The position numbers and the translations under genes are program-made. A stretch of DNA of 64,000 bases, taken from contig CAKPIA010000007.1 of NCBI GenBank assembly GCA_934162205.1, positions 1-64,000 of the forward strand. The letters run 5' to 3'. This DNA comes from an uncultured Clostridia bacterium. Its GTDB lineage: Bacteria; Bacillota; Clostridia; TANB77; CAG-508. Shown here piece after piece: positions 45,439-54,119 of the stretch; within the stretch, counting starts at the first letter, position 1, and every line of letters begins with the position of its first letter. Below the pieces are notes generated by a model. It saw only the letters and a program-made list of their open reading frames with translations, ran no database searches and had not been told where the DNA came from.

Positions 45439-45942
45439 TTATTTTTCTCCTTTGTTTTCCTTTTTTATTTTATTTTTTATTTTATCTTCTATTGGTCTTT
45501 TCCAAGCTGTAAACCAAAAGTCTTTTTGAATAATTGGATCAACTAATATTGTATACATTTTGCATCTATTTCCACCAATTACATCTGTAAATATTTGATC
45601 TCCAACTACTCCAATGTTTTCTGGTTTTATATTTAATATTTTTTGTATCTTTAAAAATCCTTTTTTAAATGGCTTTTTTGCAAAATATTCATATGGAACT
45701 TCTAATTTTTCTGCTACATTTTTTACTTTTTCTTTTTTATTAGAATTAGATAAAATGTATAATTTTATTCCATCTTTTTTTAGTGTTTCAGCCCATTGTA
45801 TTGTTTCTTTTTCTAAATTTTTATAATAATCTATTAAAGTATTATCAACATCTAATATTAAAGCTTCTATATTATTTTGTTTTAAAAAATCTATTGTTAT
45901 TTCTCTTACATTTTTTAAGTAAGCTTTTGGATATATTGTCAT
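45439..45942 (-). CDS. YqeG-family HAD phosphatase
   Basis: This 167-residue protein has the HAD motif I ALILDVDNTLIDY, motif II LYILSNSNKKEK and the later GVVGDQIFTDVIGGNR, typical of YqeG (HAD IIIA). It is an orphan phosphatase often placed with aroE/yqeH-type genes. ATG at 45942 is chosen because GGAGG lies 6 to 7 bases upstream; the longer reading from 45969 lacks a site. It overlaps no neighbour and is 1 base from the prepilin peptidase start. Confidence 0.92.
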   Translation of the reverse strand: MTIYPKAYLKNVREITIDFLKQNNIEALILDVDNTLIDYYKNLEKETIQWAETLKKDGIKLYILSNSNKKEKVKNVAEKLEVPYEYFAKKPFKKGFLKIQKILNIKPENIGVVGDQIFTDVIGGNRCKMYTILVDPIIQKDFWFTAWKRPIEDKIKNKIKKENKGEK

Positions 45943-45999
45943 TAATTTCCTCCATATATTTTTTGACACTTATATATTAACAATATGAGATTTATTTGT

Positions 46000-46540
46000 C
46001 AAATATAATTTTCTAATTTTTCAGCTGTTACTTCCCAATTGACCATCTGCGGAGCATCTTTTTTTGCTCTTTTTTAAACTAATGAGTATTATAACAAAAA
46101 AATCGTTTCAAATCGAAAATAACGATAAATAAAGCAATTTTTTTATAGAAGCGTAAGTGATTTTATATATTTTTAAAATTAATAATATATTAAATTTATT
46201 AATGCTCAAATTTTTTGAGTGCAAATGTCTGTGGGCACACAAAAAGCTAGCAACAAAAACCTATATTTCTATAGTTTTTATTGCTAGCTTCTTATTTATT
46301 TTTATTATTTTTTTACTTACTAAACTACTTGTCAATATCACTTTTCATATTTTCCAATTCTTCCACAGTTACTCATGTCACTTCTTCTATTTTTCCATTC
46401 TCACTATGATGAACCATAGCCATTGTTCTAATTACGAGAACTCTTATTGATTTTTTAGTATTTTTAAGATTTTTATATAATTTGTAAATCGGTATATTTT
46501 TATCAAAAACCACGTTTAATTAACAGATTTGACAGATTTG
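46000..46540 (-). pseudogene. Intergenic stretch with decayed coding remnants
   Basis: No intact gene is seen here. On the minus strand one in-frame stretch reads MAMVHHSENGKIEEVT, a TGA stop, then VTVEELENMKSDIDK (about 46325-46415). A second (about 46008-46070) reads KKDAPQMVNWEVTAEKLENY. Both end with a similar V-T-x-E-x-L-E-N motif, which suggests decayed copies of one gene. The spacing and the stop argue against expression. A hairpin lies between them. The short plus-strand ORF at 46157-46450 has no usable SD and looks random. Confidence 0.35.
46244..46290. terminator. Hairpin in the intergenic region, possible terminator
   Basis: Stem AAGCTAGCAA / TTGCTAGCTT has inner pairing (CTATA / TATAG) and a T-rich flank on the plus strand. 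No intact gene obviously uses it. Confidence 0.5.
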
Positions 46541-46543
46541 ATT

Positions 46544-47401
46544 TTACTCTGTATTTTTAGTGTATTCTAAAACTATATATCTAACAACACTATATTCTTT
46601 TTTTTCATAACACCAAATTTGTAAATTACCATTTTCATCTAATTTTAATAAGTTATCTCCTATATCTCTTATCGCTCCTTCATCAGATATAAATTTATGA
46701 TCTATCAATTTATCACTGTTAATAATATTTGTCTTATATATCGTTGTCCATTTATTTAACGTTTCTAGAAAATACGTATCAACACCTAAATCAAAACATT
46801 TTCTATAAATATTCTTACCATCTATCCATTTTCCAACTACTTGTTCTTCTGTTAAATAATTTTCATTTGTAGTAGTATTATTTGAATTATTTTCTAATGC
46901 TGTTAATCTATTTATAACAGAATCATATTGATTTTTAGTTAATGTCACTATTTCATCTTTATTATTATCTGCAACTTTTATTCCATCTATACTTGCTAAT
47001 TGTAAAGAATCATTTATTTCGAATTCATAAGGATACTCTTTTAATTTTGTATATATAGACGATAAATTTGTTGTATCTATTCTATTTAAACTTGCATGTG
47101 TTTTACTTTGGGTTAGTACATACTCCATATCACTATCTTCAACTAATTTATCTGCTAAAAATTGTAAGTTTGGTAATGTTTTATTTTCAGTATAATTGGC
47201 GATTTGTATACTTGTTATTTTTAAATTCATTACTTCTTTTGCTGTTTGCTTTAGATTTTCTTCTTTTGCTTCTTCTGATTTTGTTATTATTCCAGTATCC
47301 CCAACAACCAATTTTATACTTACTCCTGCTAATATTAATAAGATAATTATTGTTATTACTAATGCAATTAATGTAATGCCTTTAGTTTGTTTGCTTTTCA
47401 T
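46544..47401 (-). CDS. Prepilin-tagged protein of unknown function
   Basis: This 285-residue protein begins MKSKQTKG, then the hydrophobic helix ITLIALVITIIILLILAG, then GDTGIITKSEEA. Cleavage would follow Gly8, and mature position 5 is Ala, not Glu. The leader is nearly identical to that of the LRR protein at 8.2-10.4 kb, while the remaining 240 residues are unrelated: a Glu/Lys helix, then a mixed region and a small C-terminal domain with KWTTIYKTN and IWCYEKKEYSVVRYIVLEYT. ATG at 47401 is chosen because AAAGGAG lies 9 bases upstream; the earlier in-frame start has none. It is probably displayed at the surface. Confidence 0.8.
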   Translation of the reverse strand: MKSKQTKGITLIALVITIIILLILAGVSIKLVVGDTGIITKSEEAKEENLKQTAKEVMNLKITSIQIANYTENKTLPNLQFLADKLVEDSDMEYVLTQSKTHASLNRIDTTNLSSIYTKLKEYPYEFEINDSLQLASIDGIKVADNNKDEIVTLTKNQYDSVINRLTALENNSNNTTTNENYLTEEQVVGKWIDGKNIYRKCFDLGVDTYFLETLNKWTTIYKTNIINSDKLIDHKFISDEGAIRDIGDNLLKLDENGNLQIWCYEKKEYSVVRYIVLEYTKNTE

Positions 47402-47502
47402 ATTATTTTTCTCCTTTGTATTTCTACTATTTATTTCATTTTTCAAATTTTATACTATTATTTTTTCTTTGACAATACTTTTTATAAAATTTTTAAATTC
47501 AC

Positions 47503-48201
47503 CTATTTACAAAATCTATGTTTTCCTATTGTTACAGTAAGAGGTCTAGACCAAATCCATTTATTTGTTGCAGTTGAAGGATTAAAATAATAAATTGCTC
47601 CATATGACGGATCCCATCCATTTATTGCATCTTGTGCAGCTTTTAAAGCACTACTGTCTGGAGATAAATTTATTTGTCCATCAGAAACCGCATCAAAAGC
47701 TCCTTTTTGATATATTACACCAGCAATTGTATTAGGAAAAGAACTACTTTTTACTCTGTTTAATACAACTGCTCCTACTGCAACTTTTCCTGTATATGGT
47801 TCTCCTCTGGCTTCTCCATGAATTAGTCTTGCTAACAAATTAACATTTGAAGAATTACTTGAAGTTCCAGATGAACTAGAACTATTAGAAGAGTTATATA
47901 TTCCCATTGCAGCCAAAGTATTCTTTCCAGCAATTCCATCTACTGTTAATCCATTTTTCTTTTGAAATTTTTTAACAGCAGATACAGTCTGACTTCCATA
48001 AATTCCATCTACACTTCCACTATAATATCCCCATCTTTTTAATTTTGTTTGTATTTGAGTTACTTCACTTCCTCTTGAACCATATTTAGATAATGCTTCT
48101 ACTGCATTATTTCTAAATAAATAAAGTGATGTACATATTCCTATTAAAATTAGCACAGAAAAAATTATAACTATTTTCTTTTTATTTATATTTTTTAACA
48201 T
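47503..48201 (-). CDS. sleB: Spore cortex-lytic enzyme SleB
   Basis: This 232-residue protein has an N-terminal membrane/signal segment (about 7-25), a peptidoglycan-binding domain (about 40-95: GSRGSEVTQIQTKLKRWGYY, VDGIYGSQTVSAVKKFQ), a Ser/Asn linker, and the SleB hydrolase_2 domain with LARLIHGEARGEPYTGKVAV (catalytic Glu) and VVLNRVKSSSFPNT. It degrades cortex peptidoglycan in germination. ATG at 48201 has AAAGGTGG 4 bases upstream; a longer reading to 48282 has no site and would overlap holA. The SD can pair with a downstream-of-holA sequence (see the hairpin at 48202-48251). Confidence 0.93.
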   Translation of the reverse strand: MLKNINKKKIVIIFSVLILIGICTSLYLFRNNAVEALSKYGSRGSEVTQIQTKLKRWGYYSGSVDGIYGSQTVSAVKKFQKKNGLTVDGIAGKNTLAAMGIYNSSNSSSSSGTSSNSSNVNLLARLIHGEARGEPYTGKVAVGAVVLNRVKSSSFPNTIAGVIYQKGAFDAVSDGQINLSPDSSALKAAQDAINGWDPSYGAIYYFNPSTATNKWIWSRPLTVTIGKHRFCK

Positions 48202-48251
48202 AAAACCACCTTTGAATAATTTTATATTTATTTTTATCCAAAAGTGGTTTT
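48202..48251 (-). promoter_or_regulatory. Hairpin that would sequester the sleB ribosome binding site
   Basis: On the minus-strand transcript AAAACCACTTTTG pairs with CAAAGGTGGTTTT over 13 base pairs (one G-U), with a 24-base A/T-rich loop. The 3' arm contains the SD and ends at the ATG of sleB. The 5' arm begins 12 bases after the holA stop. Readthrough transcripts from holA would hide the SD, while a transcript started within the loop would not. It could also act as a weak holA terminator. Confidence 0.55.
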
Positions 48252-48263
48252 TATATACATTAA

Positions 48264-49286
48264 TTATGAACAATATGTACAAAGTATTGTTTCTAAGCCA
48301 ATATTTATATCTATTAATCCAATTTTATATTTATAATCTAAATCTGCTAATTCTTGTAAGATTGTTCTTAAATCTTTTTCATTAAAGTAACTTGCTTGAT
48401 TTTTATATTTACTAACTAAAAATGTTTGATTAGGCTTTAAATTTAATGCTTGTGTTATATCTTTATTATATTTTAATGCAAATTTTACTAAATATAATTT
48501 CTTGAAATGATTATATAAAGTTACTAATATTTTTTGTATTGGTTCTTTTAAATACAATAAATTTTGAAGAACTTCCATTGCATTTTTTATATTTTTCTTT
48601 CCTAAATTATCTGTTAAATCAAATATTACACTATCTATTTGTTTTATTGATAATTTATCTATATCTTCTTTTTGTATAGTTCCATTTGTACCTACATATT
48701 CAATTAGTTTTCTAATTTCATTAATCAAATCTTGCATACTTGTCCCACAAGACTCTATAAAATATTGTAATGTAAAATTATCTATATTTACCTTATATGC
48801 TTGACAAATTGCTTTTATTCTTTTTTGTAATTCTATTGGTTTTTGATAATCAAATTTACATGTACAACCTATTTTATCAATGGTTTTAAATAACTCATTT
48901 TTGTCTGCATCATCTTCTGTAAAAATAACAACTGCCATTTCGTTTATTATATCTATATTATTTTTTATATATTCATTTAGTTTTTCTCTTGTACTTACTG
49001 TTTTTGCATTTTTCTTTTTTCCATCTTTTTTAAATAAACCTGTATCTTTTGCAATTATTAGTTTTCTACTATATCCAAATGCAGGTGTTTCAATATCTGA
49101 TATAATTTCATCTATATTATTTTCATCTATTAAAATATAATTTATTCCTTTTATTAATTCGCCAAATATTTTTTTTATTTTTTTTATATCATTTTCTATT
49201 AGATATTTTTCTTCACCATATAATAAATAAATACTTGATAATTTTCCACTATTTAATTGTCTTTCTAATTCTTCTATAGATACCAT
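48264..49286 (-). CDS. holA: DNA polymerase III delta subunit
   Basis: This 340-residue protein is the clamp-loader delta subunit. It starts IEELERQLNSGKLSSIYLLYGEEKYLIE, the HolA opening, and has the alpha/beta lid and C-terminal helical domain (ALNLKPNQTFLVSKYKNQA, then LADLDYKYKIGLIDINIGLE). It opens the sliding clamp. It lies downstream of the glycogen debranching gene with AAGGATGG before the ATG. Confidence 0.93.
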   Translation of the reverse strand: MVSIEELERQLNSGKLSSIYLLYGEEKYLIENDIKKIKKIFGELIKGINYILIDENNIDEIISDIETPAFGYSRKLIIAKDTGLFKKDGKKKNAKTVSTREKLNEYIKNNIDIINEMAVVIFTEDDADKNELFKTIDKIGCTCKFDYQKPIELQKRIKAICQAYKVNIDNFTLQYFIESCGTSMQDLINEIRKLIEYVGTNGTIQKEDIDKLSIKQIDSVIFDLTDNLGKKNIKNAMEVLQNLLYLKEPIQKILVTLYNHFKKLYLVKFALKYNKDITQALNLKPNQTFLVSKYKNQASYFNEKDLRTILQELADLDYKYKIGLIDINIGLETILCTYCS

Positions 49287-49299
49287 TTTTCCATCCTTA

Positions 49300-51336
49300 T
49301 TATTTTTCCAAAATTATTCTAAATACTTCTGCAACACTCCAAGCTTGTGCAAATGCTCCTTTTGGTAATTGTGGTTTTGTAGAATCATATATTTCAGAAA
49401 TACTACCTATACAACCATCTTCATTTATATCTTTTGTAAAAGTTTTTGTTGTATTTCTTATTAACTTTTTCAATTCTTCTTCAATTTCTAATTTATATTT
49501 TTTGTTTTTTGTTGTTTTTAATATATTTTTTAGAGCATTATAATATAACCCCAAAAGCCAAGTCCATGTTATTCCTTGATGATAACTACTATCTCTTTTT
49601 AGAGAATCTCCTTCATATATTGGAGTATAATTCTCTTCATCTTTTGCAAGTGATTTTAATCCATAATTATTTAATAATTTCTTTTTACATACATTTATTA
49701 TATTTTGAGCTTTTTCTGAGTTACAATCTATCACTGGATAAGTTAAGCTTAAACTAAATAATTGATTTGGTCTTATTTTACTATCTCCTAATACGTCATA
49801 TAAACATTTTCTTCTTTTATTGTAGAATTTTTCATTATATGCTTTTTTACATTTTTTAGCTAAATCCGCATATTTTTTGCTATCAGTTTTTTTACCAATT
49901 TTATTTGTTAATTCTTCCATTATTTTTAAAGCATTATACCACATTGCATTTATTTCTACTGCTTTACCATTTCTTGGTGTTATAGCTATTCCATTACACT
50001 TTGCATCCATCCAAGTATTTTGTGTATTTTCTGTTCCTGACACCAATAAATAATCATTATCTAAATAAATATTATTATCATCAACATCTATTCCATTTAT
50101 ATAATTACTAATAATATTTTCTAAATGACTATAAATATTTTCCTCTACAAATTTACAATCATTTGTGTATTGTATGTATTTTCTAATTTGTTCAAATAAT
50201 AAAAGTGATGCATCAACACTATTATATAATGGTCTATTATCAAATCCTGAATAACCATTTGGAACCAATCCAAATTTTATATCTCTTACATATGTAAGTA
50301 ATACTTCTTTCGCAATTTCAAACCTTTTAGGAATTAATAATAATCCTTCAAATGATATTAAACTATCTCTTCCCCAATCTAAAAACCATGGATATCCTGC
50401 AATTAATGTATGTAACCTAAATGATGGCCTATATACAACAAAATTGTCAGCAGCTATTAAGTATTCTTTTACTAATTCATCTCTTTCGATTTCTTTTTTA
50501 GTTTTACTTTTTTCTCTATTATCAATTAATAAAGATTCATTAAATATTTTATTTAATCTTATAATTTCTTTATCTATAAGATTTTTAACATTAATTTCAT
50601 CTATATTTTCCTCTAAAGAACAAACAAATGAAATTTCTTTTTCTTCTTCTGGATTTATTTGTATTTCAAATACTCCAGGAACAGCATGATTTTCCTCTGC
50701 TAAAAATCCTCTTTTTTCTTCCTCTATATAAAACATATTGTTAAATTGATCATCTTTATGTTCTATGTATTGTCCATCTGATACTTTTATATATATAGGG
50801 TGCGCAGAATTTTCGTCTACAATCACTTTTATTTTAGTATTTTTTACTTCTTGTTTTATTTTAAAATTGTGATTATTATTTACACAATGAAAATCTCTAA
50901 AGTTTACTATTGGAGCTAAATTAATTTTTGCTTTTTCTTTTCCATTTTTTATTTTGTAATATATACCTACTGTATTTTTTCCATATTCCATGCAAATAAT
51001 TTTTGTTATTTCTGTGTCTTCTACTTTATATGTATAAATAGGTACAAAGTCTTTTCTAAAACTTTGTTGATTTTTAAAACCTTCTGATATAAATTGTTTT
51101 CCTACATTTGTAAACAATTCATATTTTTTATTACCAATTTCAATACTTTCATCAACTTTAGATAATATTACATATCTTCTTGCTGGTGGTGTAAGAGGAG
51201 CCACAAGCAATCCATGATATTTTCTTGTATTTGCTCCAATTATTGTTGAAGCAGAATATCCTCCAATACCATTTGTTATTATCCATTCTTTTTTTAAACC
51301 TTCTTCTAAAGTTAATTTTTCTTTAGTAAATTCCAT
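49300..51336 (-). CDS. Glycogen debranching enzyme (amylo-alpha-1,6-glucosidase)
   Basis: This 678-residue protein has an N-terminal beta-sandwich domain (EWIITNGIGGYSASTIIGAN, RKYHGLLVAPL) and an (alpha/alpha)6 C-terminal domain of the AGL/GH133 type (GYPWFLDWGRDSLISFEGLL, WMDAKCNGIAITPRNGKAVE, YEGDSLKRDSSYHQGITWTW, and GAFAQAWSVAEVFRI). It removes alpha-1,6 branch glucose from glycogen. ATG at 51336 is chosen because GGAGG lies 5 bases upstream, rather than the TTG at 51348. It pairs functionally with the GH15 gene at 12-13.9 kb, but no phosphorylase or synthase gene is present here. Confidence 0.92.
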   Translation of the reverse strand: MEFTKEKLTLEEGLKKEWIITNGIGGYSASTIIGANTRKYHGLLVAPLTPPARRYVILSKVDESIEIGNKKYELFTNVGKQFISEGFKNQQSFRKDFVPIYTYKVEDTEITKIICMEYGKNTVGIYYKIKNGKEKAKINLAPIVNFRDFHCVNNNHNFKIKQEVKNTKIKVIVDENSAHPIYIKVSDGQYIEHKDDQFNNMFYIEEEKRGFLAEENHAVPGVFEIQINPEEEKEISFVCSLEENIDEINVKNLIDKEIIRLNKIFNESLLIDNREKSKTKKEIERDELVKEYLIAADNFVVYRPSFRLHTLIAGYPWFLDWGRDSLISFEGLLLIPKRFEIAKEVLLTYVRDIKFGLVPNGYSGFDNRPLYNSVDASLLLFEQIRKYIQYTNDCKFVEENIYSHLENIISNYINGIDVDDNNIYLDNDYLLVSGTENTQNTWMDAKCNGIAITPRNGKAVEINAMWYNALKIMEELTNKIGKKTDSKKYADLAKKCKKAYNEKFYNKRRKCLYDVLGDSKIRPNQLFSLSLTYPVIDCNSEKAQNIINVCKKKLLNNYGLKSLAKDEENYTPIYEGDSLKRDSSYHQGITWTWLLGLYYNALKNILKTTKNKKYKLEIEEELKKLIRNTTKTFTKDINEDGCIGSISEIYDSTKPQLPKGAFAQAWSVAEVFRIILEK

Positions 51337-51349
51337 CTTTTCCTCCAAA

Positions 51350-53152
51350 TTATTTATTCCATCTACTATTTTGTAACTTATCCATCATTTCTTGTCTTAT
51401 TTCATCTGGTGTTTTATGTTTTTGCTCCTCTGTTGCTTTTATATTTACATTTTCTTTTTTCTTAGTAGTTCTTGATTTTGTTTCTGTCTTTTTAGATTTT
51501 GTAGTTTTTGTTTTCTTCTCAACATTTTCTTCTTTTTTTACAGGCTTTTTCTTTTCTTCCGTCTTTTCTTTTTTTACTTTTTCTTTTGATTTTTCTTCAT
51601 CATTAGATATGTCAAATTTATATATATCTTCTTCATTTTTCTTTGTTTTAGTAGCTTTTGATGTTGATTTTCTCTTTATTTTCTCATCAGCTTCTTTTAT
51701 AGATGCTATTCTATCACTATATTTGTTACTAAACTTACTTTTTCTTTTTGACTTATCATCTTTGTCTGCCTTTTTATTTGTTTTACTTGATAATTTTTTT
51801 ATTTTCTCAATTCTTTTATCTGATTGTAATTTACTATTCATCATTAAGTATTGAGGGTCATTTTGTTTATCTTTATATTTTAAATCATCACAAATTATCT
51901 CTATTATAGATGCTGCAACTAAAATAGGATCATGTCTTATTCTATCACCTTGTATCATTGATAAATTTCTTTGAATAAAATATATTCCCTTTTCTTTTAC
52001 ATCATCAACTGTTTGTTCTACTATATCTTTTCCTTCCATATTATATTTTTTAATAAACTCTGGAATAACTTCACCAGTATCATATATACAATAATCAATC
52101 ATTCCTTCACCACAATGGTCTATTATTGCATTTAAATGATCTGCAACACTAAAGTTATCTGTTTGACCTGGTTCTGTCATAATATTACTTACATATATTT
52201 TTATTGCTTTGCTATCTTTTATTTCTCTAGCAACTCCACTTACTAATAAGTTAGGAATTACATTTGTATATAAACTTCCAGGTCCTATTACTATACAATC
52301 AGCATTTCTTATTGCATCTATTACACCTGGTGCAGGTTTACAATTATTTGGATTTAAAAAGATTCTGTTTATTTTTGTTACTTTATCATATGCAACTTCT
52401 GCTATTCTATCTTTATCTTCTATAATATATCCATTATCTAGTTCTGCACAAATTTTCATTTCTTCTAATGTAACTGGTATAACTTTTCCTATCATATTTA
52501 TAACTTCATTACTTTTTATTACAGATTCTTCAAAATTTCCATTTATATTTTTCATTGCTGAAAAATATATGTCAGAAAAAGATAATCCACTTAATTTACC
52601 AGAATCAAATTTATAATTAAACAATTTATCAACTTGTCCTTCTTTTGAAGCTAATGCAACAATACTATCTTTAACATCATCTAATGGCATTACTTGCATT
52701 GTTTCTCTTGAATTTGAAGGAGTTTTTCCATATTCAGATACTGTTACTATTGCAGTAACATTGCTTGTATATGATTTAATTCCTGAAAGAACAGTATTTA
52801 ATCCTGTTCCACCACCTATAACAACTATGTTAGGACCTTTTTGAAATACTGTTTTATTAAATATTAATGAGTTTACATTAACATTTTTCTTATTTTCCAT
52901 TCTATCATCTGTTGCTTCTATCATAAGTTCTAGGTTTCTTTTATTTATAAAAATAATTCCTAATACTATACAACTAAATCCAATAACAAATGATATTACA
53001 ATCTTTCCTATTTCTACAAATCCAAAATCTATTTCTTTAGATACTATTATTTTAGATATTCCATAACAAGTTAGAGCTATACCAACTAATATTAACAATA
53101 TCCATCTTTTCATTTTTGCTCCTGATTTAAACCATTCAAAAAAGCCTTTCAT
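51350..53152 (-). CDS. yvcK: YvcK-like gluconeogenesis factor with membrane anchor and basic tail
   Basis: This 600-residue protein has the YvcK/CofD-like core: NIVVIGGGTGLNTVLSGIKSY, IVTVSEYGKTPSNSRETM, DCIVIGPGSLYTNVIPNLL and VSNIMTEPGQTDNFSVADHL. YvcK binds UDP-GlcNAc and links wall synthesis to carbon metabolism. Two membrane segments precede the core (about 17-32 and 45-65), as in some Clostridia. After the core comes a Lys/Ser/Thr/Glu-rich tail of about 140 residues (about 450-600), which makes it far longer than the 320-residue Bacillus protein. ATG at 53152 has AAAGGA upstream. murB is upstream; the usual partners rapZ and whiA are absent. Confidence 0.9.
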   Translation of the reverse strand: MKGFFEWFKSGAKMKRWILLILVGIALTCYGISKIIVSKEIDFGFVEIGKIVISFVIGFSCIVLGIIFINKRNLELMIEATDDRMENKKNVNVNSLIFNKTVFQKGPNIVVIGGGTGLNTVLSGIKSYTSNVTAIVTVSEYGKTPSNSRETMQVMPLDDVKDSIVALASKEGQVDKLFNYKFDSGKLSGLSFSDIYFSAMKNINGNFEESVIKSNEVINMIGKVIPVTLEEMKICAELDNGYIIEDKDRIAEVAYDKVTKINRIFLNPNNCKPAPGVIDAIRNADCIVIGPGSLYTNVIPNLLVSGVAREIKDSKAIKIYVSNIMTEPGQTDNFSVADHLNAIIDHCGEGMIDYCIYDTGEVIPEFIKKYNMEGKDIVEQTVDDVKEKGIYFIQRNLSMIQGDRIRHDPILVAASIIEIICDDLKYKDKQNDPQYLMMNSKLQSDKRIEKIKKLSSKTNKKADKDDKSKRKSKFSNKYSDRIASIKEADEKIKRKSTSKATKTKKNEEDIYKFDISNDEEKSKEKVKKEKTEEKKKPVKKEENVEKKTKTTKSKKTETKSRTTKKKENVNIKATEEQKHKTPDEIRQEMMDKLQNSRWNK

Positions 53153-53177
53153 TTTTATTCTTCCTTTCTTATTGTTA

Positions 53178-54101
53178 CTAATTTTCACCAATTATTTCTA
53201 TTTCTAAATTTATTTTCTTTTTAAATTTTTCATAAACCTTTTGTTTTACATATTCTGTTAGTTTTATAACATCATCTGCCGTTGCATTTCCTGTATTTAT
53301 TACAAATCCAGCATGTTTATTAGATATCTCTGCCCCACCAATTTTATAGCCTTTTAATCCACACTCGTCAATTAATTTTGCTGTTATAAAATCTTCTCCT
53401 CTTTTAAATGTACTACCTGCACTAGGAAATTCTATTGGTTGTTTTTCTTTTCTATATGTTGTATATTCTTTCATTTTGTTTTCTATATTTTCTTTAATTC
53501 CTTTTTTTAATTTTAGAGTAGTCTCTAAAATTATATATTTTTCTTTACTAAACAAACTATTTCTATATTCAAATTGATGCTCAGCATTTGTAATTGTTTT
53601 TATATTTCCATTTAAATCAATATATTTAGTTTCTAGAACTATATCTTTCATTTCTTTTCCATGAGCTCCTGCATTCATTCTTATTGCTCCACCTATAGTT
53701 CCTGGTATACCGGCAAATTCTTCAAATCCTTCTATACTTTCATTTAGTAGTTTGTGTGCCAAAAAGCCCAATTGAACTCCACTACCAACTTTTACCAAAA
53801 CATCTTCATTTTTATATTCTACATTAAATTCTTTTAATTCTACTTTTAATGTAATTCCTCTTATTCCTTTATCTTTTACTAAAATATTACTTCCATTTCC
53901 TAAAACGTATAAAGGTATATTATTAGTAGTAGCAACTTTAATTGTATTTTTTACATCATCTAATTCTGTTGCTTTTATAAATATATCAGCAGGTCCTCCA
54001 ATTTTAAATGAAGTGTGCTTGCTCATATCTTCATCTATTTTTATCTTTTCTGTTGAAATCCCCAACTCTTCTAAACTAAGTATTATATCTTCTTTATTCA
54101 A
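53178..54101 (-). CDS. murB: UDP-N-acetylenolpyruvoylglucosamine reductase
   Basis: This 307-residue protein completes UDP-N-acetylmuramate synthesis. The FAD-binding part has HTSFKIGGPADIFIKA and LGNGSNILVKDKGIRG. The catalytic domain has EFAGIPGTIGGAIRMNAGAHG, QPIEFPSAGSTFKR with the catalytic Ser, and the terminal HAGFVINTGNATADDV. It is the short type I form, with the type I-specific Tyr loop. The start is TTG (no ATG fits) with GGAGG 10 bases upstream. It precedes yvcK in the same direction. Confidence 0.96.
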   Translation of the reverse strand: MNKEDIILSLEELGISTEKIKIDEDMSKHTSFKIGGPADIFIKATELDDVKNTIKVATTNNIPLYVLGNGSNILVKDKGIRGITLKVELKEFNVEYKNEDVLVKVGSGVQLGFLAHKLLNESIEGFEEFAGIPGTIGGAIRMNAGAHGKEMKDIVLETKYIDLNGNIKTITNAEHQFEYRNSLFSKEKYIILETTLKLKKGIKENIENKMKEYTTYRKEKQPIEFPSAGSTFKRGEDFITAKLIDECGLKGYKIGGAEISNKHAGFVINTGNATADDVIKLTEYVKQKVYEKFKKKINLEIEIIGEN

Positions 54102-54119
54102 GACGACATTACCTCCAAA

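Noticed and set aside
46157..46450. A 97-residue hydrophobic plus-strand ORF
   Set aside because: No SD, unlikely composition, and it overlaps a hairpin and a minus-strand decayed coding remnant.
48202..48282. A longer sleB reading that starts at 48282
   Set aside because: It would overlap the holA 3' end and has no SD; the ATG at 48201 with AAAGGTGG fits better and gives a proper signal segment.
52209..52616. A 135-residue hydrophobic ORF on the plus strand
   Set aside because: It is antisense to the YvcK core; the hydrophobicity follows from antisense of charged codons.
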